A stretch of 64,000 nucleotides of DNA from CABQCM01 sp965145485 (GCA_965145485.1 CBCTCU010000007.1:1-64000), one strand, 5' to 3'. Positions 35,880-44,915 are shown, counted from the first letter of the stretch. Made by a program: numbers and translations. The notes: generated by a model not told the origin, from the letters alone.

Positions 35880-35908
35880 ATTATATCGAGCATTTATGGG
35901 AATTGCAA
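35880..35908 (-). promoter_or_regulatory. Promoter of the dcw cluster
   Basis: Minus strand TTGCAA (35908-35903), 17-bp spacer, perfect TATAAT (35885-35880). Transcription would begin within or just before the first MraZ box. Confidence 0.85.
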
Positions 35909-36350
35909 GGGAGTTCGTCCACTTTTTCGGCATTAGGGCTAAAAAAGTTTTAAAAAATTGTGCAGAACGCATGTTCTGACACAATATCTGGGCGGAGATA
36001 AATGGGAATCTACGAAATCCACTTACAACAAATTCCAAAACCGATGCAGCAAGCATACGACGCAGAATCGCTTGACCCACGGCGTAGAGTACAACCTTCC
36101 ACGCCGAAAGCATCCTTTGGCCGCCTTGCCCGCTCGCAGAGTGAGAAAACAAGTTCGCGCCCTTTCCCGCCAATGCCCCTCGCATTTTCATCCAGGACGC
36201 CATAGAATGGTTTTGATGTACGCCCACGGTGGATGAAGATAATCCTTTCAAAACATCATCCCCGCTGGCGGCAAAACGACATGGATCACAATCCTGACCG
36301 AGGGCCTGAAATCGGATACGATGTAGTTTGAGGTGATCGCAACGCGGACG
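35909..36350. other. Intergenic region between mraZ promoter and the ROK-SIS gene
   Basis: About 440 bp between divergent transcription units. No convincing coding frame, RNA or repeat was recognised. Confidence 0.45.
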
Positions 36351-37982
36351 ATGCTATTGGGCTATGACATTGGCGGCGCCAAGTGCACGGTCTGTCTCGC
36401 CCGGGTACAACCAAATTTGGAAATACTCGATCGCAAAACCCTTCCCACCAAGCCGTTTTCCACGATGCGGCCGCTTCTGGCCGAGGCCGGGAAGAGCCTG
36501 CTGCACAGCCATCCGGATGCTTTAACGCAGCTATGCGGGATTGGGATCCGCTGTGGCGGCCCCCTTGACAGCCGCCGCGGAGTCCTCCTCTCCCCTGCCA
36601 ATTTGCCCGGCTGGGAAGAGGTCCCGATTGCAGAGATATTGCGGCAGGAATTCGGCGTGCCGGCTTTTTTGCAAAACGACACCAACGCCTGTGCTCTGGC
36701 CGAGTGGCGGCTGGGAGCGGGCCGCGGCTGCGACGACATGGTTTTTCTGACCATGGGTGACAGCTTCGGCGCCGGTATCATCAGCGGCGGCAGGCTTCTC
36801 AGCGGCACAGACGGCATGGCGGGGGAAATCGGCCGCTTCCGCCTGTGGGACGACGGGCCGTTCGACGGTGGCAAGGCCGGACCGGCCAAGGACTTTTGCA
36901 CCCACGAAGGCATCGCCCGGCTGGCTCAAAGCTATACAAAGGATAGAATCCGCGACGGCTGCCCTCCTGCCTGGCACGTGCCCGGCAGGAAGCCGCGCCC
37001 CATTACCGCACAGCTTATCGAAAGATACGCCGAAAACGGAGACGCCGGCGCGCTGGAAATCTTTCGCCAGGCGGGCGAAAGGCTGGGCCAGGCGGTCGGC
37101 ATCCTCATCGCTCTGCTCAACCCCTCGCGCATTATCCTCGGCGGCATCTTTGTCCGCTGCGAGCAGTGGCTGCGTCCGGCCATGGAAGAGGCGATACGGC
37201 GGGATACCTTGTCCTCCCACGCCCGAAAGTGCCTGGTGCTGCCCGCCCAGACCGGGGAACGGCTTGGGGACATCGCCAGCGTGATGCCCGCCTGCCATGC
37301 GCTTGGCATGGCCGTGTCCGCCCCGCCTCCGTCTCTCCCAATACGCCCCCGCGTCCAAGCCCATTGCCAACGGCTGTTCGAGCGCTATCCACCGCTCCAA
37401 GCTCTGTCTTTACCGCTCATCCGGGCTTTTGAATTATTACGGGAGGCTTTTTGTGCGGGCGGCAAGCTGCTCCTCTGCGGCAACGGGGGCAGCGCGGCCG
37501 ACGCCGATCACATCGTGGGCGAGCTGATGAAGGGCTTTCTGCTCCCCCGCCCCCTCGACCGCCCGGGGCTGCCTCCCGGCCTGCAGGGGGCTTTGCCCGC
37601 CATTGCATTGACCCAGCATTCAGCGCTGAGCACCGCCTTTGGGAACGATGCCGACCCCCAACTGGTTTTTGCCCAGCAAGTCCTTGGCCTCGGGAGGCCC
37701 GGCGACGTGCTTTTGGGTATTTCCACTTCGGGCAACTCGCGTAACGTAATGCTGGCAGCCCAGACCGCCCGCGCAATAGGGATGCGCGTCATTGCCTTAA
37801 CGGGGCAAACGGGCGGCATGCTGGCCTCCCTCAGCGATGTACTGCTCGCGGCGCCCGCGGCATCGACGCCCGAGGTGCAGGAATATCATCTGCCCTTGTA
37901 CCATACCCTCTGCGCCATGCTGGAGGAGGAATTGTTCGGCAAGGAATCCACCGCGGGGAAGGAGCGGGTGTCCAGCCGGTGA
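36351..37982 (+). CDS. Fusion of ROK-type sugar kinase and GmhA-type isomerase (SIS)
   Basis: A 543-residue two-domain protein. The N-terminal ROK part (about 1-325) has the ATP loop DIGGAK (6-11), the catalytic NDTNA (109-113, Asp110) and GMAGEIG (155-161), but Arg162 stands where ROK enzymes usually have His and the CxCGxxGC zinc site is missing. The C-terminal part (about 350-543) is GmhA-like: CGNGGSAADADH (376-387) with metal-type His387 and Glu391, STSGNSRNVMLA, and VQEYHLPLYH carrying the second Gln/His pair. GmhA makes heptose 7-phosphate, which is then phosphorylated; a fused kinase suggests consecutive steps, but the substrate is not proven. The start at ATG 36351 is tentative; GTG 36333 is possible. 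Confidence 0.82.
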   Translation: MLLGYDIGGAKCTVCLARVQPNLEILDRKTLPTKPFSTMRPLLAEAGKSLLHSHPDALTQLCGIGIRCGGPLDSRRGVLLSPANLPGWEEVPIAEILRQEFGVPAFLQNDTNACALAEWRLGAGRGCDDMVFLTMGDSFGAGIISGGRLLSGTDGMAGEIGRFRLWDDGPFDGGKAGPAKDFCTHEGIARLAQSYTKDRIRDGCPPAWHVPGRKPRPITAQLIERYAENGDAGALEIFRQAGERLGQAVGILIALLNPSRIILGGIFVRCEQWLRPAMEEAIRRDTLSSHARKCLVLPAQTGERLGDIASVMPACHALGMAVSAPPPSLPIRPRVQAHCQRLFERYPPLQALSLPLIRAFELLREAFCAGGKLLLCGNGGSAADADHIVGELMKGFLLPRPLDRPGLPPGLQGALPAIALTQHSALSTAFGNDADPQLVFAQQVLGLGRPGDVLLGISTSGNSRNVMLAAQTARAIGMRVIALTGQTGGMLASLSDVLLAAPAASTPEVQEYHLPLYHTLCAMLEEELFGKESTAGKERVSSR

Positions 37983-38346
37983 GTAACGGCCGACTTCGTT
38001 GCCCCAGAAACGCAGTGAGCTTCCCCTATATTGGATGCATGCAGGCCGCCTCTAGGATAAGCGGATCAGGGCGCTTGATAGATCATTTTATGTACTTCGC
38101 CACTACGGCTATTGCCCCTCGCCCCAGTCGGACCGCAGGAGACGCATTAAAGCATTTCTCACAGTGATTGGTCGCGATTTGTACGAAAGCATCGCCATAC
38201 AATGTGCCGGTGCACTTCAGAAGGCGTATTTTAGTTCCCCGTTCAAGATTGCAGCGTTTCGCCCGAAAAATGGCGATATGCCAGGTCCGATCGGGAGAAC
38301 GCTGCGGCGATAACACAATCCGCCATACATTAAAAATACGAATATC
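37983..38346. other. Intergenic region downstream of the ROK-SIS fusion
   Basis: About 360 bp. A minus-strand frame contains HCEKC, but it runs through the terminator at 38347 into the coat gene region and has no start with a Shine-Dalgarno; I do not call it. Confidence 0.4.
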
Positions 38347-38378
38347 AAAAGGGAGCCCCCGCGCGGGAGCTCCCTTTT
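38347..38378 (-). terminator. Terminator after the coat protein genes
   Basis: AAAAGGGAGC (38347-38356) pairs with GCTCCCTTTT (38369-38378) and has a GC-rich inner loop. On the minus strand it ends in CCCTTTTGATA, 15 bp past the coat gene stop. It could also stop plus-strand transcripts. Confidence 0.85.
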
Positions 38379-38392
38379 CCATTTTGACAATA

Positions 38393-38668
38393 TCAGCCCT
38401 GGGCCGCCATGTTCTGAAATTTGGTTTTTGTTTCGTCAATTTTCTTTTGCTGCGCCGCCGGGGTCGGATACCAGCCGCGGCTATGCATCTGATTGAAAAC
38501 GTCGTATTGGATATTATGCTCCTCGTTGAGCAGCTGCATCACTGTCTGGCGAAGCTGCTCGTTGGCGCATTCGTTGGCAAACGTATTGTAACCGTCGGTG
38601 ATATATTTCTGACTGGTCAGGCAGTCGTCCATGAGTTCTTTGTCCTGCATCACGGGGTTGGTGCTCAT
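38393..38668 (-). CDS. Spore coat protein, CotF family
   Basis: This 91-residue protein (MQDKELMDDCLTSQKYITDG, FANECANEQLRQTVMQLLNEEH) is a helical bundle of the CotF-like coat family found in spore coats of Bacilli and Clostridia. It ends with a GWYPT segment typical of the family. It is co-transcribed with the smaller coat-like gene just upstream (16-bp gap). Expression is expected late in the mother cell; no promoter could be assigned. Confidence 0.88.
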   Translation of the reverse strand: MSTNPVMQDKELMDDCLTSQKYITDGYNTFANECANEQLRQTVMQLLNEEHNIQYDVFNQMHSRGWYPTPAAQQKKIDETKTKFQNMAAQG

Positions 38669-38684
38669 TGCGTTCCACTCCTTT

Positions 38685-38870
38685 CTAATTCAAAAAGCCC
38701 ATCATGGTGTCGAAATGCTGCTGGTGCTTGCATGCGATCTGGTCGCAGCAGGTTTTGATCTCCTGATCGCTCGCCTCGGCCGCGATAGCCTTAAACTTTT
38801 TGATCAGAAGCTGCTCCGCGCTGAGCTGATCCTCCAGATAGGAAAGTTCCTTTTCGCTTAAATTTGCCAT
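38685..38870 (-). CDS. Small coat-like helical protein (61 residues)
   Basis: MANLSEKELSYLEDQLSAEQ, then KKFKAIAAEASDQEIKTCCD and HQQHFDTMMGFLN: 61 residues of two predicted amphipathic helices with heptad spacing. Such short proteins are often encoded beside CotF genes in Clostridia and may form a mixed coat complex with them. The ATG at 38870 follows GGAGTGGCGAC; the frame stays open upstream, but the sequence there is unlike protein. Confidence 0.78.
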   Translation of the reverse strand: MANLSEKELSYLEDQLSAEQLLIKKFKAIAAEASDQEIKTCCDQIACKHQQHFDTMMGFLN

Positions 38871-39066
38871 GACGTCGCCACTCCTTTCGTCGCGGTAAAA
38901 AATGTTTGACCTGCTAACAAAGGTCCTCTTTATTATCTGCACGCAAAAGCGTTCTATTCCAGCAAATGAACGCCAATTGGCGCAGGCAAAAGTCCACAAA
39001 TCGCCAAAGACATATGGCAAAAAACAACCCAGATATGACCAATTTATAAAAATAGCGCCGTTTCTC
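38871..39066. other. Divergent intergenic region, coat genes and purine run
   Basis: Together with 39096-39211 this is about 340 bp without a gene. I looked for a guanine/PRPP riboswitch and for PurR boxes and saw neither. Confidence 0.4.
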
Positions 39067-39095
39067 TTGCATTTTTGCGCGCAATACCATAAGAT
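39067..39095 (+). promoter_or_regulatory. Candidate promoter of the purine genes
   Basis: TTGCAT (39067-39072), 17-bp spacer, TAAGAT (39090-39095), about 115 bp before purE. Confidence 0.4.
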
Positions 39096-39211
39096 GTATA
39101 TATTCGGATTCATTCGACAGCGCAGCGCAAGCCGCCCTCGTTTGGTTTTCTGCGGATGTGGCGCAGGCTCGAAAGAATGATATTTTCAACAAAGGAAGTG
39201 CTATCGGTTTT

Positions 39212-39706
39212 ATGAAAAAGGTGGCTGTCATCATGGGCAGTAAATCCGATCTGGATCAGGTCCTGCCCGCTGTCAAAACGCTGCAATCGTTCGGTATCCC
39301 TTATGAGGCCCGGGTCATGTCGGCGCACCGCACCCCCGACGAGGCGGCCGATTTTGCAAAAAACGCGCGTGCCAACGGCTTTGGCGTCATCATAGCCTGC
39401 GCGGGGATGGCGGCCCATCTCGGCGGCGTGCTTGCCGCCCATACCACCCTGCCGGTCATCGGGGTGCCCATGCGTTCCTCCTTCGACGGGCTGGACGCCC
39501 TGCTCGCCACCGTACAGATGCCCTCCGGCGTACCGGTGGCGGCCGTCTCGGTCAACGGCGCTAAAAACGCCGCCCTGCTCGCCGCACAGATTCTCGCGGT
39601 GGAGGATGCATCTTTGGCCGGCCAGCTGCAGGCCCAAAAGGACGAGATGAGGGAGTCGGTCGCTCAGGCCGACGCCGCCGTACAGCAGCAGTTACAAAAC
39701 CTGTAA
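39212..39706 (+). CDS. purE: N5-CAIR mutase
   Basis: A 164-residue class I PurE that converts N5-CAIR to CAIR in purine synthesis. The N-terminal KKVAVIMGSKSDLDQV, the SAHRTPD loop (about 41-47) and CAGMAAHLGGVLAAHT (about 69-84) with its active-site His are intact. The start is ATG 39212 (MKKVAVI); a longer open frame reaches 39158 but lacks family resemblance. First gene of the run; purK, often next, is absent. Confidence 0.97.
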   Translation: MKKVAVIMGSKSDLDQVLPAVKTLQSFGIPYEARVMSAHRTPDEAADFAKNARANGFGVIIACAGMAAHLGGVLAAHTTLPVIGVPMRSSFDGLDALLATVQMPSGVPVAAVSVNGAKNAALLAAQILAVEDASLAGQLQAQKDEMRESVAQADAAVQQQLQNL

Positions 39707-39770
39707 CAAGCGATATTGGGGAAGGAAAAGACGATTGCGCTCCCGCTCACAGGGAGGAAAGAGGTGTCTT

Positions 39771-40808
39771 ATGAACAACAGTCATTCGGAGAGTTACAAA
39801 GCGGCCGGTGTGGACGTGACCGCCGGCTACAAAGCGGTGGAGCTGATGAAAGAGCACGTCGCCCGCACCAAGATACCGGGGGCGATCTCCTCCATCGGGG
39901 GATTCGGCGGCCTGTTTGATATCAGCGGGCACAAGGCGGAGCATCCCATCCTGGTCAGCGGCACCGACGGGGTCGGCACCAAGCTGAAGATTGCCTTTTT
40001 GATGGACAAGCACGATACGGTCGGTATTGACTGCGTGGCCATGTGCGCCAACGACGTGGCCTGCACCGGCGCGGCCCCCTTGTTTTTCCTGGATTACATC
40101 GCGGTAGGGAAAAACTATCCGGAAAAGGTCGCGTCCATTGTCTCGGGGGTGGCCGAGGGCTGCGTGCAGGCCGGCTGCGCCCTCATTGGCGGCGAAACGG
40201 CCGAGATGCCCGGTTTTTACCCGGTGGAGGAATACGATCTGGCCGGCTTCTGCGTCGGCCTGGCCGACCGTGACCGCATGATCGACGGCAAGGCGGTCGC
40301 TTCGGGCGACGCCATCGTTGCCCTGCCCTCCTCGGGGGTGCACTCCAACGGGTTTTCTCTTGTGCGCAAGGTGCTGCGGGTCAACGAGGAAAATTTGCGC
40401 ACCCACATCGATGAGCTGGGCCGCACGCTGGGGGAGGAGCTGCTCACCCCCACCTGCATTTATGTAAAGCCGCTGCTGGCCCTGATGGAACGCCTCCCGG
40501 TCCATGCGGTCAGCCATATCACCGGCGGCGGGTTTTATGAAAACATTCCGCGGATGCTGCCCGAGGGCAAACGGGCCATGATTCGCCTGGAGAGCGTCCA
40601 GATTCTTCCCATCTTTGACCTGCTTGCCAAGACGGGCGGTATTTCGCAGCGGGATATGTTCAACACCTTTAATATGGGGGTTGGAATGGCGATAGCCGTC
40701 CCCGGCGAGCGGGCCGACGAGGCGGTGCGCTTGCTGCGGGAAGAGGGGCAGCAGGCCTACATCATGGGCGAGATTGCCGACGGCGAAACGGGAGTGGAAA
40801 TATGCTGA
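39771..40808 (+). CDS. purM: Phosphoribosylformylglycinamidine cyclo-ligase (AIR synthetase)
   Basis: A 345-residue enzyme closing the imidazole ring. The N-terminal SYKAAGVDVTAGYKAVELMK, GTDGVGTKL (about 64-72), CANDVACTGAAPLFFLDYIA and GGETAEMPGFY are diagnostic. AGAGGTG precedes the ATG at 39771. The stop overlaps the purN start by 7 bp (ATGCTGA), showing coupling. Confidence 0.97.
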   Translation: MNNSHSESYKAAGVDVTAGYKAVELMKEHVARTKIPGAISSIGGFGGLFDISGHKAEHPILVSGTDGVGTKLKIAFLMDKHDTVGIDCVAMCANDVACTGAAPLFFLDYIAVGKNYPEKVASIVSGVAEGCVQAGCALIGGETAEMPGFYPVEEYDLAGFCVGLADRDRMIDGKAVASGDAIVALPSSGVHSNGFSLVRKVLRVNEENLRTHIDELGRTLGEELLTPTCIYVKPLLALMERLPVHAVSHITGGGFYENIPRMLPEGKRAMIRLESVQILPIFDLLAKTGGISQRDMFNTFNMGVGMAIAVPGERADEAVRLLREEGQQAYIMGEIADGETGVEIC

Positions 40809-41443
40809 ACATTGCGGTACTCGTCTCGGGCGGCGGCACCAACCTACAGGCCTTGCTCGACGCCGAGAAGGACGGCAGGCTGCCCAACGGGCGCATTGTC
40901 TGTGTCATTTCGAGCAAGGAGGGGGCCTATGCCCTCGAACGCGCCGCCAAAGCGGGCAAGGAAGGGATCTGCATCCCCCGGCGCGCCTTTGCTTCCATGG
41001 AGGAGTATGACCGTGCGCTGCTCGACGCCCTGGAGGGCCGCCGGATCGATCTGATCGTGCTGGCCGGCTTTCTCTCGATTTTGGGCGACGAGGTAGTCGC
41101 GCGATACCGCAACCGCATCATCAATGTCCACCCCGCTCTCATCCCCTCCTTCTGCGGGAAGGGGTACTATGGGCTCAAGGTGCATCAGGCAGCGCTGGAA
41201 AAAGGGGTCAAGGTGACCGGCGCCACGGTGCATTTCGTCAACGAAATCCCCGACGGCGGGGCCATCATCCTTCAGCAGGCGGTGGAGGTCCACGACGACG
41301 ACACCCCCGAAAGCCTGCAAAAACGGGTGATGGTGGAGGCGGAGTGGAAGCTGCTTCCCCGTGCGGTCGCCCTGTTCTGCGAGGGCAGGCTGCGTGTGGA
41401 GGGGGGCCGGGTGCGCATTCTTCAAGAATCCCCCCGCCAATGA
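40802..41443 (+). CDS. purN: Phosphoribosylglycinamide formyltransferase
   Basis: A 213-residue 10-formyl-THF-dependent transformylase. LVSGGGTNLQALLDAE (about 6-21) binds substrate phosphate, and NVHPALIPSFCGKGYYGLKVH (about 107-127) carries the catalytic Asn/His; the catalytic Asp is in the expected 'VHDDDTPESL' region (about 163-172). It overlaps the end of purM. Confidence 0.97.
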   Translation: MLNIAVLVSGGGTNLQALLDAEKDGRLPNGRIVCVISSKEGAYALERAAKAGKEGICIPRRAFASMEEYDRALLDALEGRRIDLIVLAGFLSILGDEVVARYRNRIINVHPALIPSFCGKGYYGLKVHQAALEKGVKVTGATVHFVNEIPDGGAIILQQAVEVHDDDTPESLQKRVMVEAEWKLLPRAVALFCEGRLRVEGGRVRILQESPRQ

Positions 41444-41520
41444 AGATACCCGAAACCGCCGGCGCTTCTATCCACGCGCCGGCTGACTGTACACACAAAG
41501 GACAGAAAGGATGGCATCCA

Positions 41521-42222
41521 ATGACCGAACTGCAAAAGGAACTGAGCGCTACGACCTATCCCGGCCGCGGCATTGTGTTGGGAAAAAGCGAGGATGGCAA
41601 AAAAGCGGTGATTGCCTATTTTATCATGGGCCGCAGCGAAAACAGCCGCAACCGCGTCTTTGAGGAGACAGAGGACGGCATCCGCACCAGGGCTTTCGAC
41701 GAGAGCAAGATGGTCGACCCCTCCCTGATCATCTACTCCCCCGTACGGGTCTGGCGGGACCAGACCATTGTCACCAACGGGGATCAGACCGACACGATTT
41801 ACGAGGGATTTGAGCAGGGGCTGTCCTTTGAGCAGTCGCTTCGCAGCCGCACCTTTGAGCCGGACGCGCCGAACTATACTCCCCGCATTTCCGGCCTGTG
41901 GCAGCCCAAGGCCGACTGCTATCATCTGTCCATCCTCAAATCGGCCGACGGCAATCCCGATTCGGTGCAACGGTTCTTTTTTGATTATGCCTGCGTCCCG
42001 GCCGGCCAGGGCCACTTTATTCACACCTATGCGGGCGACGGCAATCCCCTGCCCTCTTTTACCGGCGAGCCGACCAGCGTGACCATCCAAGGTGATATCG
42101 ACGCCTTTACATCCCTTGTGTGGGATCACCTCAACGCCGACAACCGGGTCTCCCTTTTCACCCGCTTTATCGACCTCGAGACCCTGTCGTGCGACACCCG
42201 TATCGTCAACCGGCTCTCATAG
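41521..42222 (+). CDS. IMP cyclohydrolase, stand-alone PurO-like
   Basis: A 233-residue protein of the single-domain IMP cyclohydrolase family (PF07826), related to archaeal PurO rather than to the N-terminal MGS-like half of PurH. Features: YPGRGIVLGKSEDGKKAVIAY (residues 13-33), RSENSRNRVF, SLIIYSPVRV and TFEPDAPNYTPRISG. It would close FAICAR to IMP as the last step of the pathway. The next gene encodes only the AICAR transformylase half, so together the two do the work of bifunctional PurH. Confidence 0.9.
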   Translation: MTELQKELSATTYPGRGIVLGKSEDGKKAVIAYFIMGRSENSRNRVFEETEDGIRTRAFDESKMVDPSLIIYSPVRVWRDQTIVTNGDQTDTIYEGFEQGLSFEQSLRSRTFEPDAPNYTPRISGLWQPKADCYHLSILKSADGNPDSVQRFFFDYACVPAGQGHFIHTYAGDGNPLPSFTGEPTSVTIQGDIDAFTSLVWDHLNADNRVSLFTRFIDLETLSCDTRIVNRLS

Positions 42223-42376
42223 TCTCAAAGCAGCCGGCCGTTACCGCGCACCGGCGTCCGATGCCGGCCGGGCCGCGCTTGCCGCCCGCGCCAACCGGCG
42301 GGAATGCATCTACCCCGTATCTCGAGAAAATAACAGAAGAAAGGAACGCCTTGTTTGGCAAGGCATGGTGATCCAT

Positions 42377-43552
42377 ATGAAAGAGCTCACCTTAAAATAC
42401 GGCTGTAACCCCAACCAGACCCCTTCCCGCATATTCATGGCGGAGGGCGAGCTTCCTATCGAGGTCTTAAACGGCCGCCCCGGCTACATCAACTTCATGG
42501 ACGCTTTCAACAGCTGGCAGCTGGTCAAGGAGCTCAAGGAGGCCACCGGCCTGCCCGCCGCCGCCTCTTTTAAGCATGTCAGCCCCGCCGGCGCGGCGCT
42601 TGGCCTGCCGCTGTCCGACACTTTAAAGAAAATCTATTTTGTCGACGATCTGGAGCTCTCCCCCATCGCCTGCGCTTATGCCCGGGCCCGGGGAGCCGAC
42701 CGGATGTCCTCGTATGGCGACTGGGCGGCCCTCAGCGACGTCTGCGACAAGGAGACGGCCACGCTGCTCGCGCGCGAGGTATCCGACGGCATCATCGCCC
42801 CCGGCTATACCGACGAAGCGCTCGAAATTCTGAAAAAGAAGCGCAAAGGCACTTATAACGTCGTCCGAATCGACCCGGATTACCGTCCCGCCCCGGTGGA
42901 ACACAAGGACGTTTTCGGCGTTACCTTTGAGCAGGGGCGCAACGAATCCAAGATCGACGCATCCCTGCTGGAAAACATCGTCACCGACAACAAGGCGATG
43001 ACCGAGGAGGCCAAGCGCGATTTGATCGTCTCCCTCATCACCCTGAAGTATACCCAGTCCAATTCGGTCTGCTACGCCAAGGACGGCCAGGCCATCGGCA
43101 TCGGCGCAGGGCAGCAAAGCCGCATCCACTGCACCCGTCTGGCGGGCAACAAGGCCGATCTCTGGCATTTACGGCAGCATCCCAAGGTGCTCGCCCTCCC
43201 CTTCCGTGACGATATCCGCCGCCCCGACCGGGACAACACCATCGACCTCTATCTCTCGGACGAAGACGCTATGGATGTGCTGGCCGACGGCGCATGGCAG
43301 AACTTTTTCACCACCTGCCCCGCCCCGTTGACCCGTGAGGAAAAGAGGGAGTGGCTCTCCGGCCAAAGCGGCGTCAGCCTGGGGTCGGACGCCTTCTTCC
43401 CCTTTGGCGACAACATTGAGCGCGCCCATAAAAGCGGCGTGACCTACATCGCCGAGCCGGGCGGGTCGATCCGCGACGACCACGTCATCATGACCTGCAA
43501 CAAATACGGCATGGTGATGGCTTTCAGCGGCCTGCGGCTGTTCCATCACTAA
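42377..43552 (+). CDS. AICAR transformylase, stand-alone PurH C-terminal type
   Basis: A 391-residue protein matching only the formyltransferase domain of PurH: LKYGCNPNQTPSRIF at the N-terminus, SFKHVSPAGAALG with the catalytic Lys-His pair (about residue 65), TQSNSVCYAKDGQAIGIGAGQQSR, and SDAFFPFGDNIERAHKSGV near the C-terminus. No IMP cyclohydrolase domain is present; that activity is supplied by the gene just upstream. ATG 42377 is chosen; ATG 42365, four codons earlier, is possible. Confidence 0.94.
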   Translation: MKELTLKYGCNPNQTPSRIFMAEGELPIEVLNGRPGYINFMDAFNSWQLVKELKEATGLPAAASFKHVSPAGAALGLPLSDTLKKIYFVDDLELSPIACAYARARGADRMSSYGDWAALSDVCDKETATLLAREVSDGIIAPGYTDEALEILKKKRKGTYNVVRIDPDYRPAPVEHKDVFGVTFEQGRNESKIDASLLENIVTDNKAMTEEAKRDLIVSLITLKYTQSNSVCYAKDGQAIGIGAGQQSRIHCTRLAGNKADLWHLRQHPKVLALPFRDDIRRPDRDNTIDLYLSDEDAMDVLADGAWQNFFTTCPAPLTREEKREWLSGQSGVSLGSDAFFPFGDNIERAHKSGVTYIAEPGGSIRDDHVIMTCNKYGMVMAFSGLRLFHH

Positions 43553-43558
43553 AAAAAG

Positions 43559-43588
43559 GCCGCCTCTCCCATGGAGCGGCGGCTGTTT
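43559..43588 (+). terminator. Terminator between AICAR transformylase gene and purD
   Basis: GCCGCC..CTCC pairs with GGAGCGGCGGC (43559-43583, one mismatch), preceded by A-rich sequence and followed by TGTTTT. It may attenuate rather than block transcription into purD, which starts 60 bp on. Confidence 0.7.
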
Positions 43589-43649
43589 TCCGTTTATAAT
43601 GAAACACCGGCCCTGTCCCACGACGGGGTAGAAAGGACAGATGTGCGTT

Positions 43650-44915
43650 ATGACAATCCTCATGGTAGGCGGCGGCGGCCGCGAACACGCCCTCATACGC
43701 AAACTCAAGGAAAGCCCGCGGGTTAAGCGCATTCTCTGCGCTCCCGGCAACGGAGGCATCGCCTGCGACGCCGAATGCTATCCGGTGGCGGCCTGCGATA
43801 TTCCCGGCATGGTCGCGCTGGCAAAGCGGGAAAAGGTCGATTTTGTGGTTGTCGCTCCCGACGATCCCCTCGCGGCAGGCATGGTGGACGCATTGGAGCA
43901 AAACGGGATTCGCGCCTTTGGCCCCAACGCGGCGGCGGCGCAAATCGAGGCCAGCAAGGTCTTTTCCAAAAACCTGATGAAAAAATACGGCATTCCTACC
44001 GCCGAATATGAGGTCTTTGACGATCCCCACACGGCGATGGGCTACATCCGCCAGCGGGGGGAATATCCCGTCGTGATCAAGGCCGACGGCCTGGCCCTCG
44101 GCAAGGGGGTCATCATCGCCGAAAACGAAGCGGCGGCAGCCGATGCGTTGAAGTCCATTATGGAGGACAAAGCCTTCGGCGAGTCAGGCAATCAGGTGGT
44201 AGTCGAAGAATTCCTAACCGGCCCGGAGGTATCGGTGCTGGCCTTTGCCGACGGCAAAACCGTACGTCCCATGGTTTCCTCCAAAGACCACAAACGCGCT
44301 TTGGATGGAAATAAGGGGCTAAATACCGGTGGTATGGGTACCGTCAGTCCCAATCCCTATTACGACGAGGCGATGGCGAAGCGGTGCGAGCGGGAAATCT
44401 TTTTGCCCACGATGGAAGCGATGCGCGCTGAGGGACGGCCTTTCCGCGGTTGTCTCTACTTCGGGCTGATGCTCACGCCGAAAGGTCCAAAGGTGATCGA
44501 GTACAATGCCCGCTTTGGCGATCCCGAAACGCAGGTTGTGCTTCCTCTGCTCGAAACCGACCTGCTTGATATCATGGAAGCTGTCGTGGAGGAGCGGCTG
44601 GACGGCCAGGATATCCAATGGAAAAAGGGCTGCGCCGCCTGCGTGGTCATGGCTTCGGGCGGCTACCCCGGCAGCTATGCCAAGGGCATCGTCATCGAGG
44701 GCCTTGATGAGAGCGGCCAGGTGCCGGGCGCCACCGTCTACCACGCCGGCACCAAGCAGGAAAACGGCCGGTTTGTCACCGCGGGCGGCCGGGTGTTGGG
44801 GGTCACTGCGGTGGGGGATACCCTCGACGAGGCACTCGAGCACGCTTATAGCGCGGTGGAAAAAATTCACTTTGCCGGGCAGCATTACCGGCACGATATC
44901 GGCCGCATTCTTTGA
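43650..44915 (+). CDS. purD: Phosphoribosylamine-glycine ligase (GAR synthetase)
   Basis: A 421-residue ATP-grasp ligase. The N-terminal VGGGGREHALIRKL, the Pxx phosphate loop region (APGNGG), ATP-grasp KADGLALGKGVIIA (about 125-138), FLTGPEVSVLAFADG, GGMGTVSPNPYY and RFGDPETQVVLPLL are intact. ATG 43641 (three codons earlier) is an alternative start; the family N-terminus fits 43650 better. Last of the purine run; purF, purC, purL and purB are not in the window. Confidence 0.96.
   Translation: MTILMVGGGGREHALIRKLKESPRVKRILCAPGNGGIACDAECYPVAACDIPGMVALAKREKVDFVVVAPDDPLAAGMVDALEQNGIRAFGPNAAAAQIEASKVFSKNLMKKYGIPTAEYEVFDDPHTAMGYIRQRGEYPVVIKADGLALGKGVIIAENEAAAADALKSIMEDKAFGESGNQVVVEEFLTGPEVSVLAFADGKTVRPMVSSKDHKRALDGNKGLNTGGMGTVSPNPYYDEAMAKRCEREIFLPTMEAMRAEGRPFRGCLYFGLMLTPKGPKVIEYNARFGDPETQVVLPLLETDLLDIMEAVVEERLDGQDIQWKKGCAACVVMASGGYPGSYAKGIVIEGLDESGQVPGATVYHAGTKQENGRFVTAGGRVLGVTAVGDTLDEALEHAYSAVEKIHFAGQHYRHDIGRIL

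Noticed and set aside
38083..38439. 118-codon minus-strand frame with HCEKC
   Set aside because: It crosses a strong terminator and the end of a coat gene, and has no start signal.
39096..39211. Guanine/PRPP riboswitch ahead of purE
   Set aside because: No conserved purine-riboswitch core or ykkC-type motif could be matched by eye.
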